From JAFAXD01 sp963760435 (lineage in GTDB: Bacteria; Pseudomonadota; Alphaproteobacteria; Rhizobiales; Xanthobacteraceae), in contig CAVXDE010000043.1 of assembly GCA_963760435.1 (NCBI GenBank), positions 124,001-188,000 on the forward strand: 64,000 bases of DNA, written 5' to 3'. Under the pieces are notes generated by a model, which worked only from the letters and a program-made list of their open reading frames with translations, was not told where the DNA came from and searched no databases. Positions within the stretch are counted from its first letter, which is position 1. The number at the start of each line of letters is the position of its first letter. This document shows positions 54,299 through 63,942 of the stretch, piece after piece. A program made the translations under genes and the position numbers.

Positions 54299-54754
54299 TT
54301 GCGACGCTCAATCGCAGTCAAACCTGTGGGGGCGTGGAATATGCGCGAGGCGATTGACCGCGTCGTTCTCGGTGCGGACGACCGCCAGCGCCGGCGCATC
54401 GTGTTGACAGGAGAGAACGGCACGACGTTTTTGCTGGACCTGGAACGGCCGGTCTCGTTGCGCAACGGCGATGGTCTCGTGCTCGACGACGGCGGCGTTG
54501 TTGAAGTGCTCGGTGCCTCCGAACCGCTGATCGAAATCTCAGGCCGGGGCTTCGCCGATAGGCTTCGTTTCGCTTGGCACATCGGCAACCGCCACACGGA
54601 TCTGCAAATTGTTGGGGATCGGCTGCGCATCCGCCGCGACCATGTCTTGGAAGCCATGTTGGTGCAGATGGGCGCAAGCCTCGCGCCGATCGACGCGCCA
54701 TTCGATCCGGAGGCGGTGCCGCAAACCGCCGGCGCTGCGAACCATGACCACTGA
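54299..54754 (+). CDS. ureE: Urease accessory nickel chaperone UreE
   Basis: 151 residues from TTG 54299 with GAGGAGG about 10 bp upstream. The N-terminal peptide-binding domain is followed by the metal-binding domain (FAWHIGNRHTDLQIVGDRLR) and a short C-terminal ANHDH. UreE carries nickel to the UreG complex. The His-rich tail is much shorter than in Klebsiella, so it would store little nickel. It overlaps ureF by 11 bp. Confidence 0.92.
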   Translation: MRRSIAVKPVGAWNMREAIDRVVLGADDRQRRRIVLTGENGTTFLLDLERPVSLRNGDGLVLDDGGVVEVLGASEPLIEISGRGFADRLRFAWHIGNRHTDLQIVGDRLRIRRDHVLEAMLVQMGASLAPIDAPFDPEAVPQTAGAANHDH

Positions 54755-55430
54755 GGCCGCCGCACTCTATCGCCTCTTGTCCTGGCTCTCGCCGGCCTAT
54801 CCGGTCGGCGCGTTCTCTTATTCTGGCGGACTCGAATGGGCCGTCGAGGCGGGCGATGTGAAGGACCCCGCCAGCCTTACGGATTGGCTTGGGACGATGA
54901 TTGCTCACGGCACTGTCTTTTGTGACGCCGTCTTCTTCGTCCATGCCCACACCGCTTCGCACAATGGCAATGACGAGGTGCTTCGCGCGGTCGCTGAGCT
55001 AGCCAGCGCCTTTGCGTCTTCGAAGGAGCGGCATCTTGAAACAACCGCGCAGGGACGCGCGTTCATGGATGCGACGCTTGCCGCGTGGCCCTGCGACGCT
55101 CTCACGCGGCTCAACACCATCTGGCCGAATGCGATCGTGTATCCGGTGGCGGTTGGGGCCGCGGCAGCGGGTCACGCAATTCCCTTGTCGCCTGCGCTCG
55201 GCGCTTACCTGCACGCGGTCGCCGCCAACCTCATCTCCGCCGGCATTCGTCTCATTCCGCTCGGGCAGACCGCCGGTCAGCGCGTGCTCGCCGGGCTTGA
55301 GCCGGTCGTCGCGGCTGCCGTACAGGCGGCGACCGCAACGCCGCTCGATGAGGTCGGTGGGGCGACCTTCCGCGCCGATATCGCCAGCATGCGCCATGAG
55401 ACCCAGTACACGAGGTTGTTTCGGTCATGA
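54744..55430 (+). CDS. ureF: Urease accessory protein UreF
   Basis: 228 residues. LLSWLSPAYPVGAFSYSGGL near the N-terminus, AGHAIPLSPALGAYLHAVAA, and the C-terminal SMRHETQYTRLFRS are typical. UreF acts in the UreD2F2G2 complex to gate GTP hydrolysis and nickel transfer. It overlaps ureE by 11 bp and ureG by four bases (ATGA), implying coupled translation. Confidence 0.95.
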   Translation: MTTEAAALYRLLSWLSPAYPVGAFSYSGGLEWAVEAGDVKDPASLTDWLGTMIAHGTVFCDAVFFVHAHTASHNGNDEVLRAVAELASAFASSKERHLETTAQGRAFMDATLAAWPCDALTRLNTIWPNAIVYPVAVGAAAAGHAIPLSPALGAYLHAVAANLISAGIRLIPLGQTAGQRVLAGLEPVVAAAVQAATATPLDEVGGATFRADIASMRHETQYTRLFRS

Positions 55431-56053
55431 CCACGATGAAAAGCCCACATGGTCCCTTGCGTGTCGGCGTCGGCGGCCCGGTCGGGTCGGGCAAGACCGC
55501 GCTGATGGATGCACTGTGCAAGCATCTGCGCGAACGATATGAGATCGCCGCCATCACCAACGACATCTACACCAAGTGGGACGCTGAGTACTTGGTCCGC
55601 TCGGGGGCACTTGCGCCGGAGCGGATCGCCGGTGTCGAGACCGGCGGGTGCCCGCACACGGCGATCCGCGAGGATGCCTCGATCAACCTCGCCGCGGTCG
55701 CCGACATGCGGCGCAAGTTTCCGGAGCTCGACCTGATCCTGATCGAGTCCGGCGGCGACAACCTGGCGGCCACGTTCTCACCTGAGCTTGCCGATCTCAC
55801 GATCTACGTCATCGATGTGGCAGCTGGTGATAAGATCCCGTCCAAGGGCGGGCCCGGCATCACCCGCTCCGATCTCCTGGTGATTAATAAGATCGATCTG
55901 GCGCCTTATGTGGGCGCCTCGCTCGATGTCATGGAACGCGACGCCAAGCGCATGCGCGGCATCCGCCCGTTCGTGATGACCAACCTGCGCGAAGGCCGTG
56001 GCGTAGCGGAGATCGCGCGATTTATTGAGGAGAAGGGCGGGCTGGCGGCGTAG
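55427..56053 (+). CDS. ureG: Urease accessory GTPase UreG
   Basis: 208 residues. A SIMIBI-class GTPase: P-loop VGGPVGSGKTALMD, the nickel-binding Cys-Pro-His in ETGGCPHTAIREDASINLAA, ESGGDNLAATFSPELADLTI, and the guanine motif VINKIDLA. It hydrolyses GTP to drive nickel insertion into UreC. It is the last gene of the urt-ure run, and its stop codon is one base from the convergent tctA. Confidence 0.97.
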   Translation: MTTMKSPHGPLRVGVGGPVGSGKTALMDALCKHLRERYEIAAITNDIYTKWDAEYLVRSGALAPERIAGVETGGCPHTAIREDASINLAAVADMRRKFPELDLILIESGGDNLAATFSPELADLTIYVIDVAAGDKIPSKGGPGITRSDLLVINKIDLAPYVGASLDVMERDAKRMRGIRPFVMTNLREGRGVAEIARFIEEKGGLAA

Positions 56054-56054
56054 C

Positions 56055-57578
56055 TCACTCCCCCGCCTCGACTTCGGCGAGCTGAGCGCGCCAGTCGCGC
56101 CGCTTGCGCAGCAGCGACAGGCCGGAGAGCGACAGCAGTGCCACCGCCACAAGTAGCAATACCAGCGCGATCGGCCGCGTAAAAAAGATCGTCCAATTGC
56201 CGTCGGACATGATCAGCGACTGGCGCAGACTCATCTCGAAGATCGGCGAGATGACAAGCCCCAGCACCAGTGGCGCCGGATCGAGGCCAAGCTTGCGCAG
56301 CAGATAGCCAAGCACGCCCATGCCCAGCATGATCCATACGTCGACGACCGAGCTGTTCACCACATAGACGCCGACGATGCAGAACATGATCACCAGCGGG
56401 TAGAGATAGGCGTAGGGGATCCGCAGCACATTTACGAATAGGCCGACGAGCGGCAGGTTGAGCGCGAGCAGCATCACGTTGCCCACGTACATCGAGGCGA
56501 CGAAACCCCAAAATACGTCGGGGTGATCGTTCACCAGCGTCGGGCCGGGCGGAATGCCATGAATTAGCAGCGCGGCCATCAGTACCGCCGTGACCGGGCC
56601 GGTCGGAAGCCCGAGCGCCAGCATCGGCACGAACGCGCCGGTCGAGGCCGCGTTGTTGGCGGATTCAGGCCCAGCGACTCCGGCCACCGCGCCCTGGCCG
56701 AATTCCTCCGGATGTTTGGAGAGCTTTCGTTCCACCGCGTAGGAGAGGAAACTCGAAATGATATGCGCGGAGCCGGGCGTGAGCCCGACCAGGAATCCGA
56801 GCAGCGAGCCGCGCGCGATCGGCATTGCTGATTGGCGCCACTCGGTGCGGTTCGGCAGCAGCTCGCGTAGCTTGGGTGTCAGCACTTTCCCGACCACATT
56901 GGAGCTCGGGGTCGAGAGAATTTCGCCAAGCCCGAACAACCCGACCGCGACCGGCACGATGCCGATGCCGTCGCCGAGCTCGGGGATGTCGAACGCGTAG
57001 CGGAAATGGCCGGTCATGTTGTCGATGCCGACCGTGCCGAGCAGCAAGCCGACCGCGGCCATCAGCAAGGTGCGCGGCAGCGAGGTCGACGACATGTAGG
57101 CGAGGAAGATGAGGCCGAGCACCAGCAGCGCCGTGTATTCGGGTGGCCCGAAGCGTAGCGCAAAGGCCGCGAGCGGAGGCGCGATCACGGTGAGCACCAG
57201 CACGCCGAACGTGCCGGCGATCCATGAGCCCACGGCCGCGATGCACAGGGCCGCACCGGCGCGGCCCTTCTGCGCCATGGCGTAGCCGTCGATACAAGTC
57301 ATCACCGAGGACGCTTCGCCCGGGATCCGCATCAGGATCGATGTGGTCGAGCCGCCATATTGCGAGCCGTAGTAGATGCCCGCCAGCATGATTACGGCCT
57401 TGGTGGCGTCTAGTCCGAATGTTGCCGGCAGCAAGATACTGATCCCGGCCAGCGGACCAATGCCGGGCAATACGCCGACCAGCGTGCCGACCAGGCAACC
57501 GATGAACGCGTACCACAGCACATCGGGCCGCAACGCGACCGAGAAGCCGAGCAGCAGGCTGTCGAATGTGCTTTCCAT
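56055..57578 (-). CDS. tctA: Tripartite tricarboxylate transporter large membrane subunit TctA
   Basis: 507 residues with about 12 helices. GTLVGVLPGIGPLAGISILL, SVMTCIDGYAMAQKGRAGAA, PGSAHIISSFLSYAVERKLS and GAVAGVAGPESANNAASTGA are family motifs. It carries substrate across the inner membrane with TctB, fed by the TctC receptor. It is the last gene of a tctCBA operon, seven bases after tctB. Carboxylate substrate not determined. Confidence 0.94.
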   Translation of the reverse strand: MESTFDSLLLGFSVALRPDVLWYAFIGCLVGTLVGVLPGIGPLAGISILLPATFGLDATKAVIMLAGIYYGSQYGGSTTSILMRIPGEASSVMTCIDGYAMAQKGRAGAALCIAAVGSWIAGTFGVLVLTVIAPPLAAFALRFGPPEYTALLVLGLIFLAYMSSTSLPRTLLMAAVGLLLGTVGIDNMTGHFRYAFDIPELGDGIGIVPVAVGLFGLGEILSTPSSNVVGKVLTPKLRELLPNRTEWRQSAMPIARGSLLGFLVGLTPGSAHIISSFLSYAVERKLSKHPEEFGQGAVAGVAGPESANNAASTGAFVPMLALGLPTGPVTAVLMAALLIHGIPPGPTLVNDHPDVFWGFVASMYVGNVMLLALNLPLVGLFVNVLRIPYAYLYPLVIMFCIVGVYVVNSSVVDVWIMLGMGVLGYLLRKLGLDPAPLVLGLVISPIFEMSLRQSLIMSDGNWTIFFTRPIALVLLLVAVALLSLSGLSLLRKRRDWRAQLAEVEAGE

Positions 57579-57585
57579 GTAAGTA

Positions 57586-58029
57586 TTAGAACCCGATCAG
57601 CCCGCGCTCGAGCGGCGACTTCAACAAGATCGTAAATAGCGCGTAGACCGCGACACTGACGCTCGCGCCATAAACCAATGCGATGATCGGGTGCCGTCGC
57701 TCCAGCATGACCAAGCCGGCGAGCAGAAACGTCGCGATCACGATGAAGCCAAGCGTCGAATAGAACGCAATCGCGACTGCTGTCGCTGCAGTGACGAGCG
57801 CGGCATGGCGCGCGTCGCTCCAGCCGAGTTCGGCAAGGGGCCTGCTTGAGCTTGCGCCCAGACAAAGCAGGGCGCCCAACCCGATCATCAACACGCAAAT
57901 GAGCTTTGGCCACATCCCGGCGCCGGGAAACGACAGGCTGCCGAAGGGTAGATCGCCCGAAAAGGCGAGGACGACCATGCCAATGATGATCGCCGCAACG
58001 CCGGCGACGTGGTCGGTGCGCAGCGTCAT
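57586..58029 (-). CDS. tctB: Tripartite tricarboxylate transporter small subunit TctB
   Basis: 147 residues with four helices, typical of TctB: VAGVAAIIIGMVVLAFSGDL, MIGLGALLCLGASSSRPLAE and a C-terminal hydrophobic pair. Poorly conserved in sequence, so identified by size, helices and position. Its ATG overlaps the tctC stop (ATGA), and tctA follows after seven bases. Confidence 0.85.
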   Translation of the reverse strand: MTLRTDHVAGVAAIIIGMVVLAFSGDLPFGSLSFPGAGMWPKLICVLMIGLGALLCLGASSSRPLAELGWSDARHAALVTAATAVAIAFYSTLGFIVIATFLLAGLVMLERRHPIIALVYGASVSVAVYALFTILLKSPLERGLIGF

Positions 58030-59015
58030 CCCTCGACCTTGCCGATCTCGCGGATCGCCTCCTGGATGCGCTTGGCGTCCTGGTCCCAGAACTTGGCGAA
58101 CTCGGGTTGATCGAGATACGCAAGCTCCTGGCCGAGGTTGAGCAGCGCGGCTTGGAATTGGTCTGTGTGGGCGGCCTTGTTAAAGACCTCGCGCAGTTTG
58201 GTGATCACCGGCTCGGGCGTGCCCTTCGGAGCAAACATTCCGACCCAGAGGTAATATTCCACGTTGAAGCCGAGCTCTTTCATGGTCGGAACATCAGGCA
58301 ATGCTTTCGACCGCTCACCGCCGAACGATGCGAGCGCCCGCGCCTTGCCGGCTTTGATCTGCGCCAGGCAGGCCGAGACCGAGGATGCCAGCGCCTGCGC
58401 GTTATTGCCGAGCAGCGCCGTTACGGCGGGCCCGCCGCCCGTCGTTGGCAAATGGCGAAGCTTGAGATCGCCCGCCGCCTTGGCGAACAGCGCCATCGGG
58501 ATGTGCAGTGCGCCGTAGAGGCCGGACGAGGAGTAAATGATCTGATTGGGCCGCGCCTTGGCGTCGGCAATGAAGTCCTGGAGCGAGGTCCATTTCTGCT
58601 GGTCGTTGACGATCAGCACACACGGATCGGCAACGAAACGCGCGATCGGGATGAAATCGGCATTGGTGAACTTGGGTTGGCGACCGAACAGCCGGTCGAC
58701 CTCGGCAAAGCCGGAAATCGAAGTGATGTGTGAGAGCAGGGTGTAGCCGTCGGGCTTGGCATTCGCGGCAAATTGGGCGCCGACCGCGCCGGCCGCCCCC
58801 GCTTTGGTCTCGATGATTACCGGCTGTCTGACGATCGGCTCAACCGCGGCGACCAGCGGCCGCGTCACGACATCCGATGCGCCGCCCGGCGGGAATGGGT
58901 TGATGACCGTGATGGTCCGGTTCGGATAGCTGTCCTGGGCGACAGCCCGATTGCCCAGCAACACGGCGCTCGCAACGGATCCCAACACCAAGCCACGTCT
59001 GCTGACTTGCGTCAC
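58026..59015 (-). CDS. tctC: Tripartite tricarboxylate transporter receptor TctC (Bug family)
   Basis: 329 residues from GTG 59015 (GGAGGAC upstream), with a twin-arginine-like signal (QVSRRGLVLGSVASAVLLGN). YPNRTITVINPFPPGGASDV, ETKAGAAGAVGAQFAANAKP and LRHLPTTGGGPAVTALLGNN are Bug signatures. It is the periplasmic receptor of this operon. A much longer in-frame ORF reaches 60017 but is antisense to the livK-type gene, so it is rejected. Confidence 0.91.
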   Translation of the reverse strand: MTQVSRRGLVLGSVASAVLLGNRAVAQDSYPNRTITVINPFPPGGASDVVTRPLVAAVEPIVRQPVIIETKAGAAGAVGAQFAANAKPDGYTLLSHITSISGFAEVDRLFGRQPKFTNADFIPIARFVADPCVLIVNDQQKWTSLQDFIADAKARPNQIIYSSSGLYGALHIPMALFAKAAGDLKLRHLPTTGGGPAVTALLGNNAQALASSVSACLAQIKAGKARALASFGGERSKALPDVPTMKELGFNVEYYLWVGMFAPKGTPEPVITKLREVFNKAAHTDQFQAALLNLGQELAYLDQPEFAKFWDQDAKRIQEAIREIGKVEG

Positions 59016-59210
59016 CTTGTCCTCCCTTGTGGCCGATCTCGGGTCGACCGAACGCGGCGGGCTATGGCCCATCAGCTTTTGTTGCGCAGTTTCGTCGAAC
59101 GGTCTTGTCCTGTCCAGGACCGGCCGCAAAACCGCGACCAGATAGGCTCTGGCGCCCGCGCGAATTGCAGCTAAGATGCGCGCCAACGAATACCTTCTGG
59201 GAGGAACCTC

Positions 59211-60464
59211 ATGCTCAAACGCATCGGAGCAGCTCTGCTTGCCATTGTGGCGGCCGGGGTCTTTGCGAACAGCGCCGCCGCGCAGTCCGGCGAACCGATC
59301 AAGATCGGCTTTGCCATGGCGCTGACCGGCCCGCTCGCCGCCAACGGCAAGCAGGCGTTGCTCGGCGCCAAGATCTGGGAAGAGACGGTCAACAAGAAGG
59401 GCGGGCTGCTCGGTCGCCCGGTGAAGCTCATCTACTACGATGACCAGTCGAACCCGTCGACCGTACCCGGCATCTACACCAAGCTTCTCGACGTCGATAA
59501 GGTCGACCTCGTGGTCGGCCCATATGCCACGGCGCAAATCGCGCCGGCGATGCCGGTGGTGATGCAGAAGGGCAAGGTCTTCATCGGCCTGTTCGGGCTC
59601 GCGGTGAACAGCGAGTTCGACTACCCCAAATATTTTGCCATGATCCCGTCCGGGCCCGATACCAAGGCGGCGTTCACGGAAGGATTCTTTCAGGTTGCAG
59701 CGGCGCAGAATCCAAAGCCGACCACGGTCGCGCTGGTCGCGGCCGACCAGGAATTCTCCAAGAACGCATGTGAGGGAGCGCGCGCGAACGCCAAGAAATA
59801 CGGCTTCAACGTCGTTTACGACAAGACTTATCCGCCCTCGACAGCGGATTTCACGCCGATCGTGCGGGCGATCCAGGCCAGCAATCCGGATATCGTCACT
59901 ATTTGCTCCTATCCGCTCGACTCGGTCGGCATGATCAAGGCCGTCAACGAGGTCGGCTTCAAGCCGAAGATGATCGGCGGTGCGATGGTCGGGCTGCAGG
60001 CGACCGTGTTCAAGCAACAGCTTGGACCGCTGCTCAATGGAATCGTAAACTACGAGACGTGGGTCCCGTCGGAGAAGATGCAGACGGCCGGCGCCATCGA
60101 TCTGCTCAAGACCTACCAGTCGCGCGCCGCGGCGGAGGGTGTGGACCCGCTCGGCTACTATCTCGGCACCTGGGGCTATGCCTATCTCGAGGCCTTAGCG
60201 GCCGGGGTTGAAGGCTCAAAGAGCCTGAACGACGACAAGATCTCGGATTGGCTGCGCAGCCATCCGGTCAACACCATCATGGGCGAAATATCATTCGGTC
60301 CGAAGGGCGAATGGACCAAGTCGCGCATGCTGCAGGTCCAGTATCACGACATCAAGGGCAACGGTCTCGATCAGTTCCGCGGCATGGACACCCAAACCGT
60401 ATTGACGCCGCCGGACCTCAAGACCGGTGACGTGATCTACCCCTACGAAAAGGCCAAGATGTAG
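59211..60464 (+). CDS. livK: Branched-chain-amino-acid-type ABC substrate-binding protein
   Basis: 417 residues. A signal peptide (ending NSAAAQ) then the type 1 binding fold: IKIGFAMALTGPLAANGKQA, LLGRPVKLIYYDDQSNPSTV and TYPPSTADFTPIVRAIQASN. ATG 59211 has GGGAGGAA eight bases upstream. Its partner permeases and ATPases are the livHMGF genes on the other strand, which converge on it. Ligand could be a branched-chain amino acid or a related amide or organic acid. Confidence 0.9.
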   Translation: MLKRIGAALLAIVAAGVFANSAAAQSGEPIKIGFAMALTGPLAANGKQALLGAKIWEETVNKKGGLLGRPVKLIYYDDQSNPSTVPGIYTKLLDVDKVDLVVGPYATAQIAPAMPVVMQKGKVFIGLFGLAVNSEFDYPKYFAMIPSGPDTKAAFTEGFFQVAAAQNPKPTTVALVAADQEFSKNACEGARANAKKYGFNVVYDKTYPPSTADFTPIVRAIQASNPDIVTICSYPLDSVGMIKAVNEVGFKPKMIGGAMVGLQATVFKQQLGPLLNGIVNYETWVPSEKMQTAGAIDLLKTYQSRAAAEGVDPLGYYLGTWGYAYLEALAAGVEGSKSLNDDKISDWLRSHPVNTIMGEISFGPKGEWTKSRMLQVQYHDIKGNGLDQFRGMDTQTVLTPPDLKTGDVIYPYEKAKM

Positions 60465-60490
60465 AACAACGCCGACGCCGGGTTCGGCGG

Positions 60491-60526
60491 AGCGCCGCGC
60501 CATGGCCACTGGCGCGGCGCTTTTTT
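60491..60526 (+). terminator. Rho-independent terminator after livK
   Basis: AGCGCCGCGCC (60491-60501) pairs with GGCGCGGCGCT (60511-60521) followed by TTTTTT. It lies 27 bp after the livK stop codon and separates it from the convergent liv genes. Confidence 0.9.
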
Positions 60527-60543
60527 GTTTGTATGCAGCCCGT

Positions 60544-60663
60544 ATCCCGGGCGCACCGCAGCACGAAGTGGTGCGCTGCAGACCTGGGATCGCCAAGAAC
60601 TCTAGCGCTTGCGACGGTCCCGGGTCAGCGGTGCACCACTACGTGCTGCACCGCGCCCGGGAC
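60544..60663. repeat. CCCGGGCGCACCGC palindromic repeat
   Basis: ATCCCGGGCGCACCGCAGCA and its imperfect complement (GTGCTGCACCGCGCCCGGGA) enclose inner arms GGTGCGCTGCAG / AGCGGTGCACC. It fills the gap between the livK terminator and the livF stop codon. Yet another dispersed-palindrome type; only one copy is in this window. Confidence 0.75.
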
Positions 60664-60671
60664 ACGAGGCC

Positions 60672-61403
60672 CTACAACCCCAAATAAAACTTCCGGATCA
60701 GCTCGTTGTTGTTGAGCTCATCGACGGAGCGGCCCTCGAACTCGATCTTGCCGTGCACGATCACGTAGCCGCGGTCGGCGATGCGCAGCGCCTGGGTGAA
60801 ATTCTGCTCGGCCATCAGCACGGTCAGACTATACTGATCCTTGAGCTCCTTGATCTTGTCGATGGTGCGGCTGACCAGCACCGGGGCGAGCCCGACGGAA
60901 GGCTCATCGATCAGCAATATGCGCGGGGAGAGCATCAGCGCGCGCCCCAGCGCCAGCATTTGTTGTTCGCCGCCGCTCATGCTGCCGGCGAGCTGCGAGC
61001 GCCGCTCGGCGAGCCGCGGAAAACATTCGAAACAGAACTTCAGATTCTCCTTGATGCTGGCACGCGCCTTGGGGCGGAACGCGCCAAGCAAGAGGTTTTC
61101 CTCGACGGTGAGGCGCGGAAACAGCCTGCGCCCTTCCGGCACCAGTGCGATGCCGAGATCGACGATCTCTTCAGTGGTGCGGCCGATCAGGTTGTGGCGC
61201 TCACCGTCGATCTCCGCTTCGATTTTGCCGGCGCTGGGGCGGACCATGCCGATGATGCTTTTCATCACCGTGGACTTGCCGTTGCCGTTGGTCCCGAGCA
61301 ACACCACGGTCTCACCGCCACCGACGGTGAGCGAGACGTCCTCGAGCACGCGCACGTGGCCGTAGCTCGCGTTGATGCCCGCTATGGTGATGCTATTGGC
61401 CAA
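60672..61403 (-). CDS. livF: Branched-chain-amino-acid-type ABC ATPase LivF
   Basis: 243 residues. Walker A GTNGNGKST, signature MSGGEQQMLALGRALM, Walker B ILLIDEPSVGLAP, and LALVPEGRRLFPRLTVEENL. The last gene of the livHMGF operon; its start overlaps livG by 11 bp. Confidence 0.94.
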   Translation of the reverse strand: MANSITIAGINASYGHVRVLEDVSLTVGGGETVVLLGTNGNGKSTVMKSIIGMVRPSAGKIEAEIDGERHNLIGRTTEEIVDLGIALVPEGRRLFPRLTVEENLLLGAFRPKARASIKENLKFCFECFPRLAERRSQLAGSMSGGEQQMLALGRALMLSPRILLIDEPSVGLAPVLVSRTIDKIKELKDQYSLTVLMAEQNFTQALRIADRGYVIVHGKIEFEGRSVDELNNNELIRKFYLGL

Positions 61404-62130
61404 GATAGGCGCGCTCCACCTCTTTGTTGCGGATCACTTCATCGGGCTTGCCGTCGGCGATCTTCTTGCCGGAGACCAGCACGACCAGCCGCTGCGAGAA
61501 GGTCATCACCGCCCGCATGATGTGCTCGATCAGGATCACGGTGATGCCGCGCTCGTTGAGTCGAATGAGCAGCGCCACGATGTCCTCGACCTCGGAATGC
61601 GATAGGCCGGCCATCGCTTCGTCGGCAATCAGCAGTTTCGGCTCCGCCGCCATGGCGCGGGCCAGCTCGAGCTTGCGCATCTCGACCTGGGTGAGGTCGC
61701 GCGGGAATTGCCGGGCCTTGTCGGCGAGACCGACGAGCGCCAGCATTTCGGTCGAGCGGGCGACGATTTGCTCGTTTGTCAGATGCACGCCCGAGCGGGC
61801 GGCGACCGCATAGACCAGCGGCACCCGGATATTGTCGGCGACCGTCATGCTCGCAAACGGCCGCGGCAGCTGGAAGCTGCGCGCCATTCCGAGCCGCGTG
61901 CGCTGGTGAGCGCTCAGGCCGCCGATGTTGCGGCCATCGAAACGAACCGCACCGGTGTAGTTGCCGAGCGCGCCGCACAGGCAATTGACCAGGGTCGATT
62001 TGCCGGAGCCGTTGGGACCAATCAGACCGACGCGCTCGCCGGCCGCGACGGCGAGATCGATGCCGTCGAGCGCGACGAAGCCGCCGAAGCGCTTGCCCAG
62101 CGATTCGACCTCAAGCAGGTTTGCGCTCAT
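61393..62130 (-). CDS. livG: Branched-chain-amino-acid-type ABC ATPase LivG
   Basis: 245 residues. Walker A GPNGSGKST, LSAHQRTRLGMARSFQLPRP (a LivG hallmark), the ABC signature variant DLTQVEMRKLELARAMA, Walker B LLIADEAMAGLSHSEVEDIV. Overlaps livM by 20 bp and livF by 11 bp. It drives uptake with LivF. Confidence 0.94.
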   Translation of the reverse strand: MSANLLEVESLGKRFGGFVALDGIDLAVAAGERVGLIGPNGSGKSTLVNCLCGALGNYTGAVRFDGRNIGGLSAHQRTRLGMARSFQLPRPFASMTVADNIRVPLVYAVAARSGVHLTNEQIVARSTEMLALVGLADKARQFPRDLTQVEMRKLELARAMAAEPKLLIADEAMAGLSHSEVEDIVALLIRLNERGITVILIEHIMRAVMTFSQRLVVLVSGKKIADGKPDEVIRNKEVERAYLGQ

Positions 62131-63070
62131 ACCGACGCCTGCGCAGAATGGATTGCACGAGCCCGACGATGCCGTTGGGCGCGATCACCACGAAAATCAC
62201 CAGCAGCAGCCCGACGATCAGCACGTTGACCGAGCTCGAGATCGTCACCGTGATGTATTGCTGGAGGCTGCCGAGTACGATCGCGCCGATCAGCGGTCCG
62301 AGCCAGGTGGCGGTGCCGCCGATGATCGGCATGGCGATCGAGTTGACCGCGTATTCGAGGCCGAATGCCGACGAAGGCTGCAGATAGCCGATGTAGTAGG
62401 GGAACGGCGCGCCGGCCATTCCCATGAGGGCGCCCGAGATCGTGGTGGCGATCAGCTTGAGGCGCAGGGTCGGAACGCCGGATGCCTCAGCCGCAAGCTC
62501 GTCATCGCGGATCGTGGCAAAGCCATAGCCGAGCGAGGACCGCTCGATGGTGCGCGCGACGGTGAGCGCGATCACGGCGAGGCCGAGCATCAACAGGAAC
62601 AAGTAGTGCACGTAGTTGCCAAGGAAGGCGATGGTTGCCGGGCGCACCACATAGGCGCCGCGCGAGCCGCCGACATAGTTCCAGTTGACGATCAGGGTTT
62701 GCAGCACGACGGCGAGCGCCAGTGTGGCGATAGCGAAAAACGCGCCGCGCAGGCGCAGTGTCAGATAACCCATGCCGAGGCCAACCAAACCAGAGATCAC
62801 GGCCGCAATGACGATGAGCACCGGGATCGGCATCGGATAGAACTTGTGCATGAACACGGAGGAATAGGCGCCGAGCGCAAAGAAGGCCGCGCTGCCGAAG
62901 TTCACGTAGCCGGTGTAGCCGCCGAGGATGTTCCAGGCGGTGGCCAGCACGATGAACTGCAGCACCGTGTAGCCGGCGAAGAACACATAGTCGTTGTTGA
63001 TCGCCACTGCGCAACCGAAAACGATTGCCGCAACGACGACCGCGACCAGAAAGAAAATGCCCGAGCGCAT
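62111..63070 (-). CDS. livM: Branched-chain-amino-acid-type ABC permease LivM
   Basis: 319 residues from ATG 63070 (MRSGIFFLVAVVVAAIVFGC), overlapping the livH stop by one base. TAWNILGGYTGYVNFGSAAF and GMGYLTLRLRGAFFAIATLA are family motifs, with FGLEYAVNSIAMPIIGGTAT near the end. The in-frame extension to 63145 overlaps livH and is rejected. Confidence 0.93.
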   Translation of the reverse strand: MRSGIFFLVAVVVAAIVFGCAVAINNDYVFFAGYTVLQFIVLATAWNILGGYTGYVNFGSAAFFALGAYSSVFMHKFYPMPIPVLIVIAAVISGLVGLGMGYLTLRLRGAFFAIATLALAVVLQTLIVNWNYVGGSRGAYVVRPATIAFLGNYVHYLFLLMLGLAVIALTVARTIERSSLGYGFATIRDDELAAEASGVPTLRLKLIATTISGALMGMAGAPFPYYIGYLQPSSAFGLEYAVNSIAMPIIGGTATWLGPLIGAIVLGSLQQYITVTISSSVNVLIVGLLLVIFVVIAPNGIVGLVQSILRRRRYERKPA

Positions 63071-63942
63071 CAGCGTCCCAACAGCCCGGCCGGCCGGAAC
63101 GCCAGCGTCAGAAGCAGAATGCCGAACGACACGGCGGGAGCCCATGAGGGACCGTAGAACGTCGACGTGAAGCTCTCGGCGACCCCGAGCAGCATCGCGG
63201 CGATGATCGTCCCCGGCAGGCTACCCAATCCGCCCAGCACGCAGATCGCAAACACGCGTCCGATATATTCGCGCCCGACCGACGGCTCGACCGGTTGGAT
63301 GATGATCAGGAATGCGCCGGCGAGCGACGCGGTCGCAATCGAGATTGCGAAGGCGATGCGTTTGATCCGGGTCGGGCTTGCCGCCATCAGCCGCAGCGCC
63401 AGCTGATCCTGCGCCACCGCCATGATGGCGCGACCGATGAATGTGCGCGAGAGGAACAACTGCAGCACGACGAACATCAGGATCGACATCAAGCAGGGGA
63501 TCAGCATGCGCTTGGGCAGGTTGATGAAGCCGATGTTGATCGACTGATCGACGTAGCTTGCCTGCACGTAGCGGTAATCAACCCCAAAGACGAGGATCAG
63601 TAGTACCTCGGTGATAAACAGCAGGCCGAAGAAGAAAGCGAGCCCGCTCAGCGCCTCGCGACCACGCACCTCGAAGGCCACGTGGTAGACCTGATAAATG
63701 GCCGCGCCGAGGGCATAGAACGCCGGCAGGGCGATGATTGCGGCGACGATCGGATCGATACCGAGCTGGGCGTTGAGAATATAGGCGATGTAGGAGCCGA
63801 GAATGATGAACGCCGGATGGGCGATATTGACGATGTCGAGAATTCCGAACGAGATCGAAATTCCGATGGTCACCGCCGCGTAGAAACCGCCCAGCAACAG
63901 CCCCGCGATCAGCGCGTTGACAGCAAGCTCCGGTGAAAACAA
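63070..63942 (-). CDS. livH: Branched-chain-amino-acid-type ABC permease LivH
   Basis: 290 residues from TTG 63942 with GAGGGG eight bases upstream. NALIAGLLLGGFYAAVTIGI, ISFGILDIVNIAHPAFIILG and AICVLGGLGSLPGTIIAAML are LivH motifs. It is the first gene of the operon seen here; genes further upstream lie outside the window. A longer in-frame start at 63990 lacks a binding site and adds an unlikely charged leader. Confidence 0.92.
   Translation of the reverse strand: MFSPELAVNALIAGLLLGGFYAAVTIGISISFGILDIVNIAHPAFIILGSYIAYILNAQLGIDPIVAAIIALPAFYALGAAIYQVYHVAFEVRGREALSGLAFFFGLLFITEVLLILVFGVDYRYVQASYVDQSINIGFINLPKRMLIPCLMSILMFVVLQLFLSRTFIGRAIMAVAQDQLALRLMAASPTRIKRIAFAISIATASLAGAFLIIIQPVEPSVGREYIGRVFAICVLGGLGSLPGTIIAAMLLGVAESFTSTFYGPSWAPAVSFGILLLTLAFRPAGLLGR

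Noticed and set aside
58026..60017. 663-residue leftward version of the TctC gene
   Set aside because: The first 334 residues are antisense to the livK-type gene; the TctC signal peptide and ribosome site place the start at 59015.
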